Positions 22,943-35,774 are shown, counted from the first letter of the stretch. The stretch: 64,000 nucleotides of DNA from Rhinopithecus roxellana (GCF_007565055.1 NC_044553.1:98245858-98309857), one strand, 5' to 3'. Notes: generated by a model not told the origin, from the letters alone. Translations and numbers: made by a program.

Positions 22943-23379
22943 ATATACCTTGTGTGCACACGACACATACACAAACATGCATATGCACACACAAGCTTAT
23001 ATATGTTAATCTTTGTGTGTGTGCATGTTCTCAGCATTCTTGTTGCTTACATATTTGTTTCCGTTCCCTTTGAAATAGTTTACTCCAACATCCCATTGAC
23101 ATCAGTCAGCCATGTAACTTATTTTGGAGCAAAGTAATATAAGCAAAATTAATATATACTTATTATTTATAGAAGCTTTTTGAGCTATCACATCTGTCAT
23201 CTCTTTTGTCTTTCAGTGTGAATTGTAATGTCTCCATTAAGAATTATTACTTCATTTTAGATCTTGGAGAAAAAGTATGTAAAGCAGAGCTTCCGTGAAC
23301 ATGTAATTTGTGCTGGAAATATATTTCCTATAGCACAAAGAAATTTCTTTTGTTATTATCACTGTCTAATCAAGCAACA
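22943..23379. other. No gene or clear repeat seen
   Basis: Unique sequence inside the interval bounded by the two 104-bp copies, with some CA/TG-rich patches. Confidence 0.5.
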
Positions 23380-23660
23380 GTTTATTGATATGTGTGTGTA
23401 TATGTACACATATATATACACATATATGTGTAAGTGTATTTGTATCCATGGCTGATAAGATACACATAGCTGATATATGCATATATATAAAATATATATC
23501 AGATATACATGTGTATATATTTCTGATATGTATCCTTTCAGTCATGGATACATATGCTTAAATATATACACATTCTGTTATATTGAGATATATTATATTG
23601 GGGATATGTATACATTCACACATTGCATATAAGTGTATACACACAGCTATATACGTATGC
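23380..23660. repeat. AT/TATACA-rich low-complexity tract with palindromic parts
   Basis: Alternating TATGTG/TATACA/CATATA words. Local inverted pairs include GTATCCATG (23441-23449) against CATGGATAC (about 23543-23551). Confidence 0.85.
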
Positions 23661-23734
23661 TTATCTTATTCCACTTCATTGCTATAACATAATTAATTAA
23701 AATCAATAAAAATAATTATTTTTTCTTATTAATA

Positions 23735-23860
23735 GGCATTTATTTTTATTTAAAATTTTGTTATATAAATAATATTGCCATGAATATCTTTAATTCACTT
23801 TGACTTATGAAATACAATTTTGAAAGGAGGATTGTTGGCAAAAAATATGTATATTATGTG
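23735..23860 (-). repeat. Old L1 fragment, antisense
   Basis: GGCATTTATTTTTATTTAAA and AATAATATTGCCATGAATAT resemble the reverse complement of the end of ORF2 in old L1s. Compare the young antisense L1 at 42134-42360, which shows the same order. Tentative. Confidence 0.42.
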
Positions 23861-24276
23861 AGGTACTTGCGTATACAAAGTGTATCCTTGTGGCAGATAA
23901 TATGTATTTTAGAAATAATGTGTACACACATATTTGGAAAGTGAATTTTAGTTTCTTGTAGCAAGCAATTCTATAATATGAATTAGCTCATGAGTGGTTA
24001 AAAATATGGATAAATCATGTTGGTATATGTCAGAAGTCAGATTGTTTCAAATGGAAATTTTCAGCACACTGATAATTTATGCCAATAGGTAATAACAACT
24101 GAACCCAAAATGCACTAACATAGTTGAATACAGAAACCTGCAGAAAAAATATGGTATTGGTACATGCATAATCTTCTTTATATTGTCTATTACCTGTTTT
24201 TATATATTTTTTTTACATTTTCACATGTTCCCTTTAATTATCAGCCGCAATATTCTTACATTCACTTCCATCAAGC
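23861..24276. other. No gene or repeat seen
   Basis: AT-rich unique sequence leading to the second 104-bp copy. Confidence 0.5.
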
Positions 24277-24380
24277 TTATAGTCACACTTTAAGATAATG
24301 TTTTAAAGTACTATAGGATTGTTAATAGGCTACTCTTTAATTTATTGTATGCTAGATTATTCCATTGTTAACTTGATTAT
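24277..24380 (+). repeat. 104-bp segment, direct copy of 22839-22942
   Basis: Ungapped match to 22839-22942 at about 96% identity. Flanks on both sides differ. Confidence 0.95.
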
Positions 24381-24985
24381 TCTTGGAATTGTTTCTAAGT
24401 AGAGCTGACCAAAGAAGGAATCTACGTAAGATTTGGAAATAAACCAGTGGTCATTACTCTCAGAATCCCGGGGTGAGACAAGGGGGTCAGGCAGATGCAG
24501 AGTTATTGGGTAAATTGAAGACTGACTTTAGTCTCCACTTTGTTTCTAATTTTCTCAACTGTTGCACTACTGACAGTGACTCAAAATCTTGAGCAGATTC
24601 TTGGCTCTGGATCCCAGAAATGTTCCAGTGGTTCTCAGTCACTTAACAATTCAAGCATCAGTCAAGTTTCAGTCTTGAAGCAGACATGAAAAATGGGAAT
24701 CTGAAATTTGTTCTCAGATCTGATTAGATTTTGTCAAAATAATCAGATTGCCATCAGAGTATGAAATTATTGATGTTGTAAAACCAGATACATGCTTATT
24801 TAGACATTTACTCCTCTTCACCAGGAGGTCCCAAGCCTTACTTAGAATTTGTCTATAAATATCAATAACATATATTATTGTTTAAAGTGCCCTATAAATG
24901 ATAGGTTACCAAGGGTAAGGAGAACACAGATAATATATAGCATAAAATGACAAAACAATGACTTAAATTAATAACGATAATAAAG
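24381..24985. other. No gene or repeat seen
   Basis: Unique sequence of moderate base composition. Confidence 0.55.
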
Positions 24986-24992
24986 AGCCTAG

Positions 24993-25310
24993 GCCAGGCG
25001 CGGTGGCTCATGCCTGTAATCCCAGCACTTTGGGAGGCCGAGGAGGATGAATCACAAGGTCAGCAGTTCCAGACCAACCTGACCAAAATGGTGAAACCCC
25101 GTCTCTACCAAAAATATAAAAATTAGCTGGCGATGGTGTCGCGGGCCTGTAGTCCCAGCTACTCAAGAGGCTGAGACAGGAGAATCGCTTGAACCTGGGA
25201 GGCAGAAGGCGCAGTGAGCTGAGATCTTGCCATGTACTCCAGCCTGGGTGACAGAGTGAGACTCTATCTCAAAAAAAAATAAATAAATAAAATGAAAATA
25301 AAAATAAAAA
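24993..25310 (+). mobile_element. Alu, AluS-like, full length
   Basis: Starts GGCCAGGCGCGGTGGCTCAT, both monomers present, with an (AAAT)n/A-rich tail. AGCCTAG at 24986-24992 recurs at 25311-25317 as the core of the target-site duplication. Confidence 0.92.
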
Positions 25311-25514
25311 AGCCTAGAGAAACCAAGGATTTACACAGTAAAGTAACTGCTTTTATAGAAGAGTTTCACTGTAATAAGGAATATAATAGAGTGGATTGGT
25401 TGTTCCAATCTTCACTGCAAAACTTGGAAGTCAGGTTAAATTCTCAGCATTTCAGTTGAATTTAATCACTTGCCACCCTTTAATCCTGATCTGATGCAAG
25501 TGAGTTTAAAGGAT

Positions 25515-25884
25515 TTATATGATTTGTCCTTGTCCCCACCCAAATCTCATCTTGCATTGTAGTTCCCATAATTGCCATATGTTGTAAGAGGGACCAAATA
25601 GAGATAATTTAATTATGGGGGCAGTTTCTGCCATGCTGTTCTCATGATAGCGAGTTTTTATGAGAGTTGATGGTTTTATAAGTTGTTTCCCCTTTGCTCA
25701 GCACTCACTTCTCTTTCTGCTTCCATGTGAAGAAGAATGTGTTTTCTTCTCCTTCCACCAGGTTTGTAAATTTCCTGAGGCCTCCACAGCCATGCTGAAC
25801 TGTGAGTCAATTAAACCTCTTTCCTTTATAAATTACTCAGTCTTGGGTATGTCTTTATTAGCAGCATGAGAACAGACTAACACA
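25515..25884 (+). repeat. Solo MaLR LTR (MST/THE1 type)
   Basis: Has the same landmarks as the LTRs at 8275 and 11158: CACCCAAATCTCATCTTG, GTGAGTCAATTAAACCTC and GAGAACAGACTAACACA. Possible 5-bp target-site duplication AGGAT/GGGAT. No internal region. Confidence 0.88.
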
Positions 25885-25885
25885 G

Positions 25886-27460
25886 GGATGAAATTAACTG
25901 TTTTGATATTCTGCCAATAGTCATAAGGTTATTTGATTTAAAAAGGTGAAATAATTTTTGTAATTAAAATTTCCAATTTTTCAAAATTAGATTTAAAAAG
26001 TGTAGTTTTAAGTCTCTGGATATAATAAAATACATTTTTCATGGTACTACTTTAGTTTAAAGGATTTGAGTATCCATTTGATATATTAGTTTTTCTAAAC
26101 TTATTTCCCAATAGCTTAAAAAATTGCTAAGCATAACTAATATATTAGAATTTAATTCAGGAAGATAAAATGATTCCCATTTTAATTCTCAAGTTTCTAA
26201 CATGGTATCTTAGGAAAATGTGTCAGTAAATGGAAAAAGAGGATACTAATGACAGACTGATAGAATCCCATTGTATTAAGTGATGTATAAATCATCATTT
26301 CTTAGCCCTTCACCTAATATTTCAATTTTGATACTGTGATAAAATCTGTATTACATTGAGGAAAATAATTTTGTTTTACGACTCTGTCTTTTTATGCATG
26401 TGTATTATGAGTCTAAATTTTTTTTCATCTTGTAAAGTTTTCTTCTTTAACCTTAAAAAATTTTAGATATTTGATATTCTTAAGGTCATCCTAAGAGAAA
26501 GCAAGCTAACAGTTATTTAAAAATTGCTCTATGCTGGTTTACTAATTTACACTCTGGAAAACCATGGGTAAATTAGTATCATTTTATATTTTGAGTCAGC
26601 ATAAATCTTTACTGAATCAAACTAGATTCAGGATATTCAACACATATATATCTCTATTCAAATTTTTAAAACTTCACAGGAATCTAATGAGGCAGATGCT
26701 GCCACTATCTCCCCATATTATTTTATGTGTACTAGTATACATGCATATCATTCCATATTATTTATAGGTAAGATTTATCATATCACACAATCTTGTCAGA
26801 CTTGTTTTAGATTCTTCAAATGTAAGTAAATTGGGACTCATAGATTTTAATTAATATTATACATCCAGTTACAGGCAGATTTAGATTTTAAAGATGGGTT
26901 TAATGGAAATTGTATTCATTTTCTACTATGCTACACTGTTCTACTTGCTCTTTAATTATTGAATAGGAGTCTAATCTAACATTTGCCTCTGAGCATGAGA
27001 ATACAAATTCATCAAAAGTGATTATTTTTAGCATAAGAAAAAAATAAAACAAAACTTTCATTTGAGACTCATCTGCTTTCACCAGGAAAAACATTTGTTT
27101 CCCTTAATGATAGTCCTCTTAAGTAATTACTTCCATTATGTGAAGAAAGTTACCCTGTAAATTGCTAGCTTATAGTAAAGAATAATACAAATTCGATTCT
27201 CTTTGAAGAAACATGCAGAACCCTATAGAAAAGTTAAACACATGACACTGGCTAGATAAAAGGATAAGTTAAATATCTAATGAATCCGAAATGAGTATAA
27301 ATGGAAAGAGAAGAAAACTGTGGAAAGTTAAAGCCAAGTCCTATATTTTTCTAAAGGTGATAAGGTGTTTTTCCCAGTAAGTCAATATTAACATCAATTT
27401 CTGTAATACTGTGCAATCCCCAAATCACATTGACACCAATTAGTTTCTTTCAAGTATGTT
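25886..27460. other. No gene or clear repeat seen
   Basis: About 1.6 kb of AT-rich unique sequence with only chance open frames. Confidence 0.55.
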
Positions 27461-27608
27461 TTATTTTTATTTTTTATTTTTTGTAGAGAGGGGGTCTTCC
27501 TGTGTTGCCAAAGCTGGTCTCAAATTTCTGAGCTTAACTGACCCTCCCAAGATGGCCTTCCAAAGCACTGGGATTACAGGCATAATTACAGGCATGGGCA
27601 CAGCCTCT
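27461..27608 (-). repeat. Old Alu monomer (FLAM/AluJ-like), antisense
   Basis: One Alu arm, from a T-rich end with GTAGAGAGGGGGTCTTCCTG to GGGATTACAGGCATAATTAC. The GCAT/AATTACAG part is duplicated locally. Confidence 0.75.
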
Positions 27609-27663
27609 TTCTGGTAATTTATTTATAACTAGACCCTGAGGAAAATAAAATGTGTTTTTCTTC

Positions 27664-28054
27664 TGTTACGGACTGCATTGGGTCCTCCCAAAATTCACAT
27701 ATTAAATTCCTATCTCCCAACGTGATTGCCCTTGGAGATAGGGCCTTGAGGGAAGTAACTGAAATTAAACGAGGCCATGAATGAGGTCCTAGTCCTATAA
27801 GACTGATGTCCTTTGAAGGATGTGAAGAGAGACCAGAGCTCTCCTTCTTACTATACATTCACAAAATAAAGGTCAAACGAAGCCACAGTGAGAAGGCAGC
27901 TTTCTGCAAGCAAGGAAGAGAGCCAGTACTAGAAACTGAATGTGCTGGCACATTAATCAAGGATCTGGCCTTCAAAACTATTAGAAAATAAATAACCTTT
28001 ATTTAAGTTACCCAGTCTAGTATTTTGTTATGGCAGTCCAATCAGATTAATAGA
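27664..28054 (+). repeat. MLT1 LTR (MaLR, old)
   Basis: Starts TGTTACGGACTGCATTGGGT. It contains TTGGAGATAGGGCCTTGAGG and ends in the AAATAAATAACCTTTATTTAAGTTACCCAGT-type region with TTTTGTTATGGCAGTCCAAT, all MLT1 landmarks. Confidence 0.85.
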
Positions 28055-29213
28055 CCTTCTTAGAGAAGAGAAGATAAAGTTTCAGCAGTATTAAATGATC
28101 TGTTCAATTTTATAATGTACATATTAATGCCTAGCCCATAGTACTTTCCACTAAGTTGAATGACAATTACAGATAAAAGTAAATGTAAGAGTAGTTTTAC
28201 TTCTATCTGGAAAGCAGAACATAAAACGTTATGCAATTCATAATAACAATACAATAATTAGATAAAATTAAAAATGTACTCCTACTTCTAGATATCGAAG
28301 AGTGTTGAATGCAAAGAAACCTTAATTGAACTATATTCTACAGAGAAAAATACCCTTTTATAGGAGAGTAAAGAACAACAGTTTCTTTTTTATCAGGTGA
28401 CAAGTGCCTGGTCTGGATACAAGTGGGCAAAGAAGCAGTGTCTATTAAAGATGGAGAGACTTTACAAGGATGAGAAGAAAGCAGGTGATCTACTAATGAC
28501 ACTGTGAGCCCACATGTTGGATTGAAATCTTAAAGACCAATAAATACAGAAGAATGTGAAACATTTCCACCCCACTAACTCTAGAAAATTTAAAGAAAAA
28601 GTTGCCTGAAAAGGCACAACTGGCAAACATAGAGAGCTCCCACAATTTCATGTGATTTCCTGGTACTTTTATTAGACCACCCTTCTATAGTTGAAAAGAA
28701 ACACAAAACATAACTAATATAAATTCCAAACCGAAACAATATCAACTTAAGTCAAGAGAATATTAATAAGTTTTGTTATTAAGAGGTTTAAGGAAAAGTT
28801 AGAGGTTTTCTCAGATGGCACATATTTTAAATTTAACCATATTAAATTTAACAAAGAAATTCATTTTAAATACGTTTAAAGCAAAGGGGAAACCAGTCTA
28901 ATTAAAACAGGGTTAGCACCAGTTGCGTTCCACTAGTAGGAAAGTACAACTCTAAAATGTTGCTGCCCAACAGAAGCAAGCTTTTTAGCTTTTTACTCTA
29001 TAGAAAAAAAAATGAAATAAAACAAAAAATATTTTACTTCATGTGTTATTGTTATTCTATAGACAACACCTCATATATTACAAAAAGAATATGAAAGATG
29101 AGAAGTACTACAAAAAAGTGAACAAGAATAATAGAAGACATAGTCAGTAGAAGCAGACATGCAGGTGACATAGATATTGAGAATAGCATTCAATGCCATT
29201 TTAAAAGTTAGGT
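28055..29213. other. No gene or clear repeat seen
   Basis: AT-rich sequence with only chance open frames. Confidence 0.5.
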
Positions 29214-30904
29214 ATTTGTTTTATTTTATTTTTTAATTTTGTTTTTTAATTCCATAGGTTTTTGTGGAACAGGTGGTGTTTGGTTACATGAGTAAGTTCT
29301 TTAGTGGTGATTTGTGAGATTTTGGTGCATTTATCACCCAAGCAGTGTATACTGTATCCAATTTGTAGTCTTTTATCCCTCACCCTACTTCCACCCTTTC
29401 CCTCAAGTCCCCAAGGTCCATTGTACCATTTTTATGCCTTTACATCCTCATAGCTTAGCTCCCATTTAGGAGTGAGAACATATGATGTTTGGTTTTTCAT
29501 TCTGGACTTAACTCCTTTTACAATAGCTGACAAAAGAAAATACTTAGGAATATACCTAACCAAGGAGGTGAAAGACTCTACAAGGAAAACTACAAAATCA
29601 CTGAAATAAATTATAATTATACACAACACACAAAAAATGGAAACACATCCCATACTGGTCAATGGGTAGAATCGAGATTGTGAAAATCTACAAATTCAAT
29701 GTAAAATACCATCATCATTCTTCACAGAACTAGAAAAGACAATCCTAAAGTTCATATGGTTGTTCTTTATCTTTTCATATTATCCATAAAAGAGCCCATA
29801 TAGCCAAAGCAAGACTAAGCAAAATGAACAAATCTGGAGGCACCACATTACATGACCTCAAACTACACTATAAGGCCATAGTCACCAAAACAGCATGATA
29901 CTGGTATGAAAATAGGCACATAGACCATAGAACAGAATAGAGAACCCAGAAATAAAGCCAAATACTTACAGCCAACTGATCTTTGACAAAGCAAACAAAA
30001 AAATAAAGTGGAGAAAGGGCACTCTATTTAACAAATAGTACTGGGATGATTAACAAGCCACGTGTAAAACAATGAAACTAATAAAATTTCAACTTAAGAT
30101 GGATCAAGGACTTAAATCTAAAACCCGAAACTGTAAAAATTCTAGATAATGGCATTGAAAAACCCATCTAGACATTGGCTTAGGCAAATATTTCATGACC
30201 AAGAACCCAAAAGCAAATGCAACAAAAACAATAATAAATAGGTGGAGTTTAATGAAACTAAAAAGTTTCTGCACAGAAAAAAAAAAAAAAAAAAATCAGC
30301 AGAGTAAACAGACAACCTGGGAAAAAATCTTCACAATCTATACATCCAACAAAGGACTAGTGTCCAGAATCTACTGGGAATTCAAACAAATTAGAAAAAA
30401 AAAAAAAAAAAAAAAAAAAATTCCCATCAAAAAATGGGCTAAGGACATGAATAGACAATTCTCAAAAGAAGATAGACAAATGGTCAGCAAACACATGAAA
30501 AAAAAGGCTCAAGACCACCAATGATTAGAGAAACGCAAATCAAAACTACTATTCAATACCACCTTACTCCTGCAAGAATGACCGTTAATCAAAAAATAAT
30601 AGACGGAGCAAGAATGTGCTCGAAAGAGGACACTTTTACACTGCTGGTGGGAATGTAATAAACTATTACAGCAGCTATGGAAAACAGTGTGAAGATTTCT
30701 TAAATAATTAAAAGTACAACTACCATTTGATCCAGCAATCTCATGACTGGGTGTCTACCTAGAGGAAAATAAGTAATTATACAAAAAAGATACTTGCACA
30801 GGCATTATTATAGCATCACAATTTGAAATTGCAAAAATATCAGCCCAAATGCTCATAAATCAATGAGTGGATAAAGAAATTGTGATATATATATATATAT
30901 ATAT
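29214..30904 (-). mobile_element. Older L1 (L1PB/L1MA type) with large 5' inversion
   Basis: 29214-29515 is the reverse complement of an L1 3' end (T-rich tail, GGAACAGGTGGTGTTTGGTT, then GAGAACATATGATGTTTGG). 29516-30904 is ORF2 in the opposite (+) orientation, from the post-RT region (GGAATATACCTAACCAAGGA) to GAGTGGATAAAGAAATTGTG and a TA run. That head-to-head arrangement is a twin-priming product. The ORF2 part is parallel to about 3160-4560 of the first L1 and contains two long A-runs (30279-30296 and 30396-30420) where L1 normally has short ones. No target-site duplication was confirmed. Confidence 0.88.
29516..30880 (+). pseudogene. L1 ORF2 C-terminal part (inverted segment)
   Basis: Covers the region after the RT core through the Cys-rich end. 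Runs such as GGCACCACATTACATGACCT and ACAGCATGATACTGGTATGA identify it. Many stops and shifts; the longest open piece is about 110 codons (30195-30524). A foreign-looking short segment near 29762-29790 interrupts the usual order. Confidence 0.8.
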
Positions 30905-31045
30905 GCAATCTATGCATGTAAAAAATTGCACTTTTATCCTATATATACAAGTGCTATGTATTTTATATATAAATATTTATATAATATAATATATATTATT
31001 TTGATATTATTATAATAATGTATTATATTACTATAATATACATGT
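30884..31045. repeat. TA-rich low-complexity tract
   Basis: A pure (TA)n run at 30885-30904, then mixed TATAT/AATATA words to about 31045. The first run is at the place where this L1 type normally has a TA run, so it started inside the L1. Confidence 0.9.
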
Positions 31046-31061
31046 ATACATTCATGTTGTC

Positions 31062-31855
31062 AATTGATTAACTTTAGTGGACACATTAAAACCACAGCAA
31101 TTCCCCAAATTCACAAAGGAATGAAGGGAATGAGATCTGAAAAGTAGAATAGGAAAATCGGAAAAAATGCCATTGACACTGAGGATATTGAAGCCCATTC
31201 TCCTGAGTCTTCTTGGCCAAAAGCAGACTGTTCACCGGACTGTTTTTACTATGGAACCTATAATGGCCTGCCCTGTGGTAATTGCTTTGCAAGATAATGC
31301 TGATTCTCCATAGGATTTACTCTTACTATCTCTCTTTGCTTCCAGATCTATAACTATATTCAAGTCTCAGAATGCCTTTAATGGTGAGATACAAAGGACA
31401 ACCCATAACGAGTTATACTACATATCAAAAGAACTGCATTATTTTTTACCAAGTTATACACAAAGAACTCTGAGGAATGTGTACAGGAATGAATATTAAA
31501 GGTTTGAAATATTGGTAGAAAAATAAATCAAGATGGCTCAGTTTGAATGTATTGATATAGGTCCAGTAATCAGAAATTCTAGATTCATTGTTTTAGCTGA
31601 AGGGATTTGAAAGAGCTTTAAGAGTTTGGTAATTTGATTGACTGAAACATGAATATAAAGTGACCTGCATTAAATGCATTACAAACCCAACATTGCCTTC
31701 GTATACTATTTCAGGGAAGTATTCAAAAGATTAGGGAGACTGGCACGTTAGAGTGGACTTATCATGTAAGATCTGCTCACCCATCCAGGAAAGTCCAGAG
31801 GAAATACCTCCTTTCACCATGACCACAGGAAACAAATTTTTGATGGAGCCTCAGT
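31062..31855 (+). pseudogene. ERVL gag-like region, decayed
   Basis: Resembles ERVL gag sequence in nucleotide order (ACTGTTTTTACTATGGAACC, CTGCCCTGTGGTAATTGCTT, TTGCAAGATAATGCTGATTC). No open frame of useful length survives in the sense direction. The identity is by recall of family sequence and is less secure than that of the pol part. Confidence 0.5.
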
Positions 31856-32246
31856 ATTATGGGCTAGATTATGCTCTCCCTCCAAAATTTACATGTTAAA
31901 ATCTTAACCCCCAATATGATGGTATTTGGAAATGAGGCCTTTGAGAGATAATGAGGTTTAGATGAGGTCATGATTGTGGGGATGTCATAGTGGAATGAGT
32001 GCCCTTATAAGAAGATGCACCAAAGAGCTTGCTCACTCTCTCTCTCTCCAAGCAAGCACAAAGAGGTCATTTGAATACACAGTGGGATTGTGGCCTGCCC
32101 ATTTACCAACCAGGAGGAGAACACTCACTATAACATGACCATATTGCCATACTGGCATCCTAATCATAGACTTCTAGCCTGCAGAACTGTGAGAGAATAA
32201 ATTTATGTTGTTTTAGCCACCTGGACTGTGGTATATTATAATGCAC
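31856..32246 (+). repeat. MLT1 LTR nested in the ERVL
   Basis: Starts near TATTATGGGCTAGATTATGC and ends with GAATAAATTTATGTTGTTTT and CACCTGGACTGTGGTATATT, typical MLT1 LTR ends. Contains a (CT)n patch at about 32036-32047. Confidence 0.82.
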
Positions 32247-32899
32247 ACTTGAGCTGACAAGCATCCTTGAAGAGCTTCGTGGTTACTCTTTTTGTTATGT
32301 GTCAAATTACAATGGGAACTCTAGCCACCACACTGGAATCTATAAATGCAATGGATGTCATTGAATCTGGAATGGCAGAAAGAAAATGTTTCATTTGATC
32401 ACCAAAGATAAAGTGGCATTAATGTGGACAGTAGAGTCAAAGCGGATAATGGACAGCAGACTCAAAGTAGTGATTAAAATAGTCTGACTCAGAGAAAACT
32501 ATGGAATTGACAAGTTAAGCATGGTGTCCCTTGAAAGGAAACAGATAATCAGTCTACTAAACTCTTTGTTGCCCTTTTAAGCGGAACAGTTCCTGGTTGA
32601 ATGAACGGAATTCTAACTTAAATCACCAAAACAATGTCATGAACTCTGAATAAGTTTTCAGACAGGCACTTTACAGACTCAGAACTTCTTTAATTAAGGG
32701 AAGTCCAGAAAATCTTGAGGAAATCATGCTATGCTTCCAAAATTTATACTACTTATTTTTCTCCCATCCTTCTCCAAACATATCTATTGCTATTTACCAG
32801 AGTGACTTCATTTGAGAAGCAAACGAATATGACTTTTCAGAGATTATTCAAATTTCAGGGGAAAAAAAATTAGGTCCAAGAGGCTATTGTGTTATATTA

Positions 32900-35510
32900 T
32901 GTAGATCAAGTTATCAATGAAGTTTTAGCTCAGGTACAACTCACAATGAGTTCATTGGGTCTCTAAACCCAACCTGTAGTTTTTTCTTCAGTTCTGGAAT
33001 GTTTAGCTGGAGTAGAAATACTCAGAAACTAAAAGAATATGTACATTGTTCCCCCGACTTGTGGAGTTAGGGCTGTTTTGTTGTACTATGTATATATGGA
33101 TTCCAGAGGGATTACAAGGATTTGAAAGATTCTGATGTTGTGATTCCCACCAAATCTGTATTCAGCTCTCCTACTTGACATATGCAACAAACAAATGGAT
33201 CATGGAGAATGAGAGAGGATAGTCATAAATTTTATCAGGTGAGTGATTTTATTTGCAGATGCTGTGCTCAATGTTACGTCATTGCTCATGCAAATTAATA
33301 CATCCCTTCATATGTGGCATGCATCTATTAATCTGGTAAATGATTTTTTTTCTTGATACCTGTTAGTAGAAAGCACCAGAAGCAGTAATCTTTAAGCTGA
33401 CTAGATCATCAGTACACATTGCCTATGGCCCCTACTCCTGCTACCCTACTTCTTTCTCCAAGCAACAACTATAACCTCATGGATGGTTCCCTATGACCAG
33501 TAAGCTGTGGAAGAAAAAGCTCAGACCTGGTTTCTAAATGGCTCTGCAAGGTCTACTGGCGTCAGCCAAAAGCAGACAGTGGTAACACTATGACACCTCT
33601 CTAGGATATTTGTGATGGGAAGTCCTCCAAGTTGTCAGAACTTTGAGTTTTGTACCTGATTATTCATTTTGTTTGGAAGGAGGAATAACCAGAGGTATGA
33701 GCATATTTCGGTTTATGAGCTGTGGCCAATTATTTGAATGGATTGTCGGGAAATTGGAAGAAACATTGGTAAACCAATGACATACAGTTCTGAGGAAGAG
33801 GTACCTGGTTAAACCTCTTTGAATTGGAAATGGACATGAAAATATTTATGTCCTGTACAAATCCTCACTGAAGGAGTATTTTAATAATGAAATAGGTAGG
33901 GATGACCCGTTCTGTGGATACCGGTCAGTCTCTTTCATGTATCATGTACAGGGGGCTTGTGAAGATAGTGGCCATGGTAGTGAGGATAGAGATGAAGCAT
34001 GGGCTCAGCAATATGGACTTTTACTCACCAAAACAAACATGGTTATAGCCACTGCTGAGTGCTCAAAAGTGGAAACCAACACCGGATTCTCAATATGGCA
34101 CCATTACCAGAGTGATCAACCTGATAGCAGGTGGATTACATTGGACCACTTCTATTACAGAAGAGGTTGTGCTTTGCTCCTACTAGAATTATTGCTCCAG
34201 ATATGAATTTGCTTTCCCTGAACACAATACTTTGGCAAATTACAAACTGTGGACTTACAGAAAGCCTTATCCATGGTCATTGCATTCTACAACCTATTGT
34301 TTCTTATCAAGGAACACATTACATAGAAAGGAAGTATGTCAATGGACTGATGCTCATGAAATTCACTGATCTCATCAGATTCTCCATTACGTTTAAGCAA
34401 GTGCCTTGATAGAATGATAAAATGGTATTTTATTTTATTTTATTTTATTTTATTTTATTTTATTTTTGAGACGGAGTCTTGCTCTGTTGCCCAGGCTGAA
34501 GTGCAGTGGCACCATCTTGGCTCACTGCAACCTTCACCTCCTAGGTTCAAATGATTCTCCTGCCTCAGCCTCCTGAGTAGCTAGGATTACAGGCACCCAC
34601 TACCATGCCTGGCTAATTTTCATATTTTTAGTAGAAATGGGGTTTCACAATGTTAACCAGACTGATCTTGAACTCCCGACCTCAGATAATCAGCCCTCCT
34701 TGGCCTCCCAAAGTGCTGTGAATAGAGGCATAAGCCACCATGCCTGACCTTAAAATGGCCTTTTGAAGACTCATTTACAAACCCAGTTATATCTCACGAC
34801 ATAGCAGGGCTAGCACAATAGCTTCCAGGAGGCTATATGTGCTCTAAATTAATATCTAATATGTGGTGCCATTTCTCTTGTAGTTAAGATTCACTAGTCA
34901 AGGTATCAAGGGGCAAAATAGTACCACTAACTATTACCTCTAGTAATCTATGAGCACAGCCTTGGTTTCCTTTCCCTTACAACCTTAGGTTGTGCTGGTG
35001 TAAATGTCTTAATTCCAAAGGGAGAAACGTTTCCATCAGGACACACAACATTGTTTCTGTTAAGCTGGGAGTCATGACTGCCACCCTGTCACTTGGGACT
35101 TCTCATGCCTCTAAATAAAAAGGCAAAAGGGGGAGTTAATTTACTGAATGTGGTGTTTAATTCCATTTACCAAGAAGAAATTGGACTGTTACTACACACT
35201 GAAAATACATAAGTATATGTCTGAAATACAGAAGATCCCTAAGGTGTTTCTTAGTACTACTATATCCTGTGATTAATGTCAATGGAAAATTATAACTCAG
35301 TTCAGGTAAGACTGCTAATGTGCTAATGACAGAGAACTTTTAGAAATGAAGGTTTATGTCACCATACCAGGCAAAAAACCACACCAGTTAAAGCACTTCC
35401 CAAGGGTAAAGGGAATACAGAATACACAGTGAAAAAAATAGTTATGAATATCAAATATGGCAACCTCACAAGTTGCAGAAATAAGAACCATAACTGTGCG
35501 TGTGTGTGTG
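32900..35510 (+). pseudogene. ERVL pol (RT / RNase H / integrase), decayed
   Basis: Pol of a class III retrovirus supplied reverse transcription and integration. The RT part is recognised in the stretch containing GATGCTGTGCTCAATG and CATATGTGGCATGCATCTAT (33250-33330). The integrase part follows from about 33900 (GGGCTCAGCAATATGGACTT) through TGGATTACATTGGACCACTT. It continues, after the nested Alu, at 34751 with AAATGGCCTTTTGAAGACTC, and to the end of pol before the TG run at 35498. Short open pieces at 33937-34206 and 34131-34409 lie in different frames, so at least one shift separates them, and stops are frequent elsewhere. No function is possible. Confidence 0.75.
34426..34750 (-). mobile_element. 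Alu (AluS-like) nested in ERVL pol
   Basis: Reverse-strand Alu with a (TTTTA)n tail (34426-34466). The 8-bp word TAAAATGG at 34418-34425 and 34751-34758 is its target-site duplication. Confidence 0.93.
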
Positions 35511-35514
35511 TGTG
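35498..35514. repeat. (TG)n short run
   Basis: GCG followed by about seven TG units, at the end of the ERVL pol region. Confidence 0.9.
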
Positions 35515-35774
35515 TAATACTTTTGTTTCTTTCCTTTCTTACCTGTTTATTATCTAACATAGGTATATTAATAATAGTATATATTATGTTATTTAAGTTG
35601 CAAAATATTAAAGTGAATATCACATAAGTAATTGGAATACCTGGGGAAAAGTTTATCATGGTTTGTTTATGTGTGCGACAGTAGGGTCATGTTCAGTGGA
35701 ATTATGACTTTGCTATCATCTTTCTTTGGAGGTTAGGTATGCATGGGTGCCAGTTTGGTAACGAAAAACTATGG

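Noticed and set aside
34418..34758. ERVL pol interruption read as a deletion
   Set aside because: The break is exactly the nested Alu with its target-site duplication; pol resumes directly after it.
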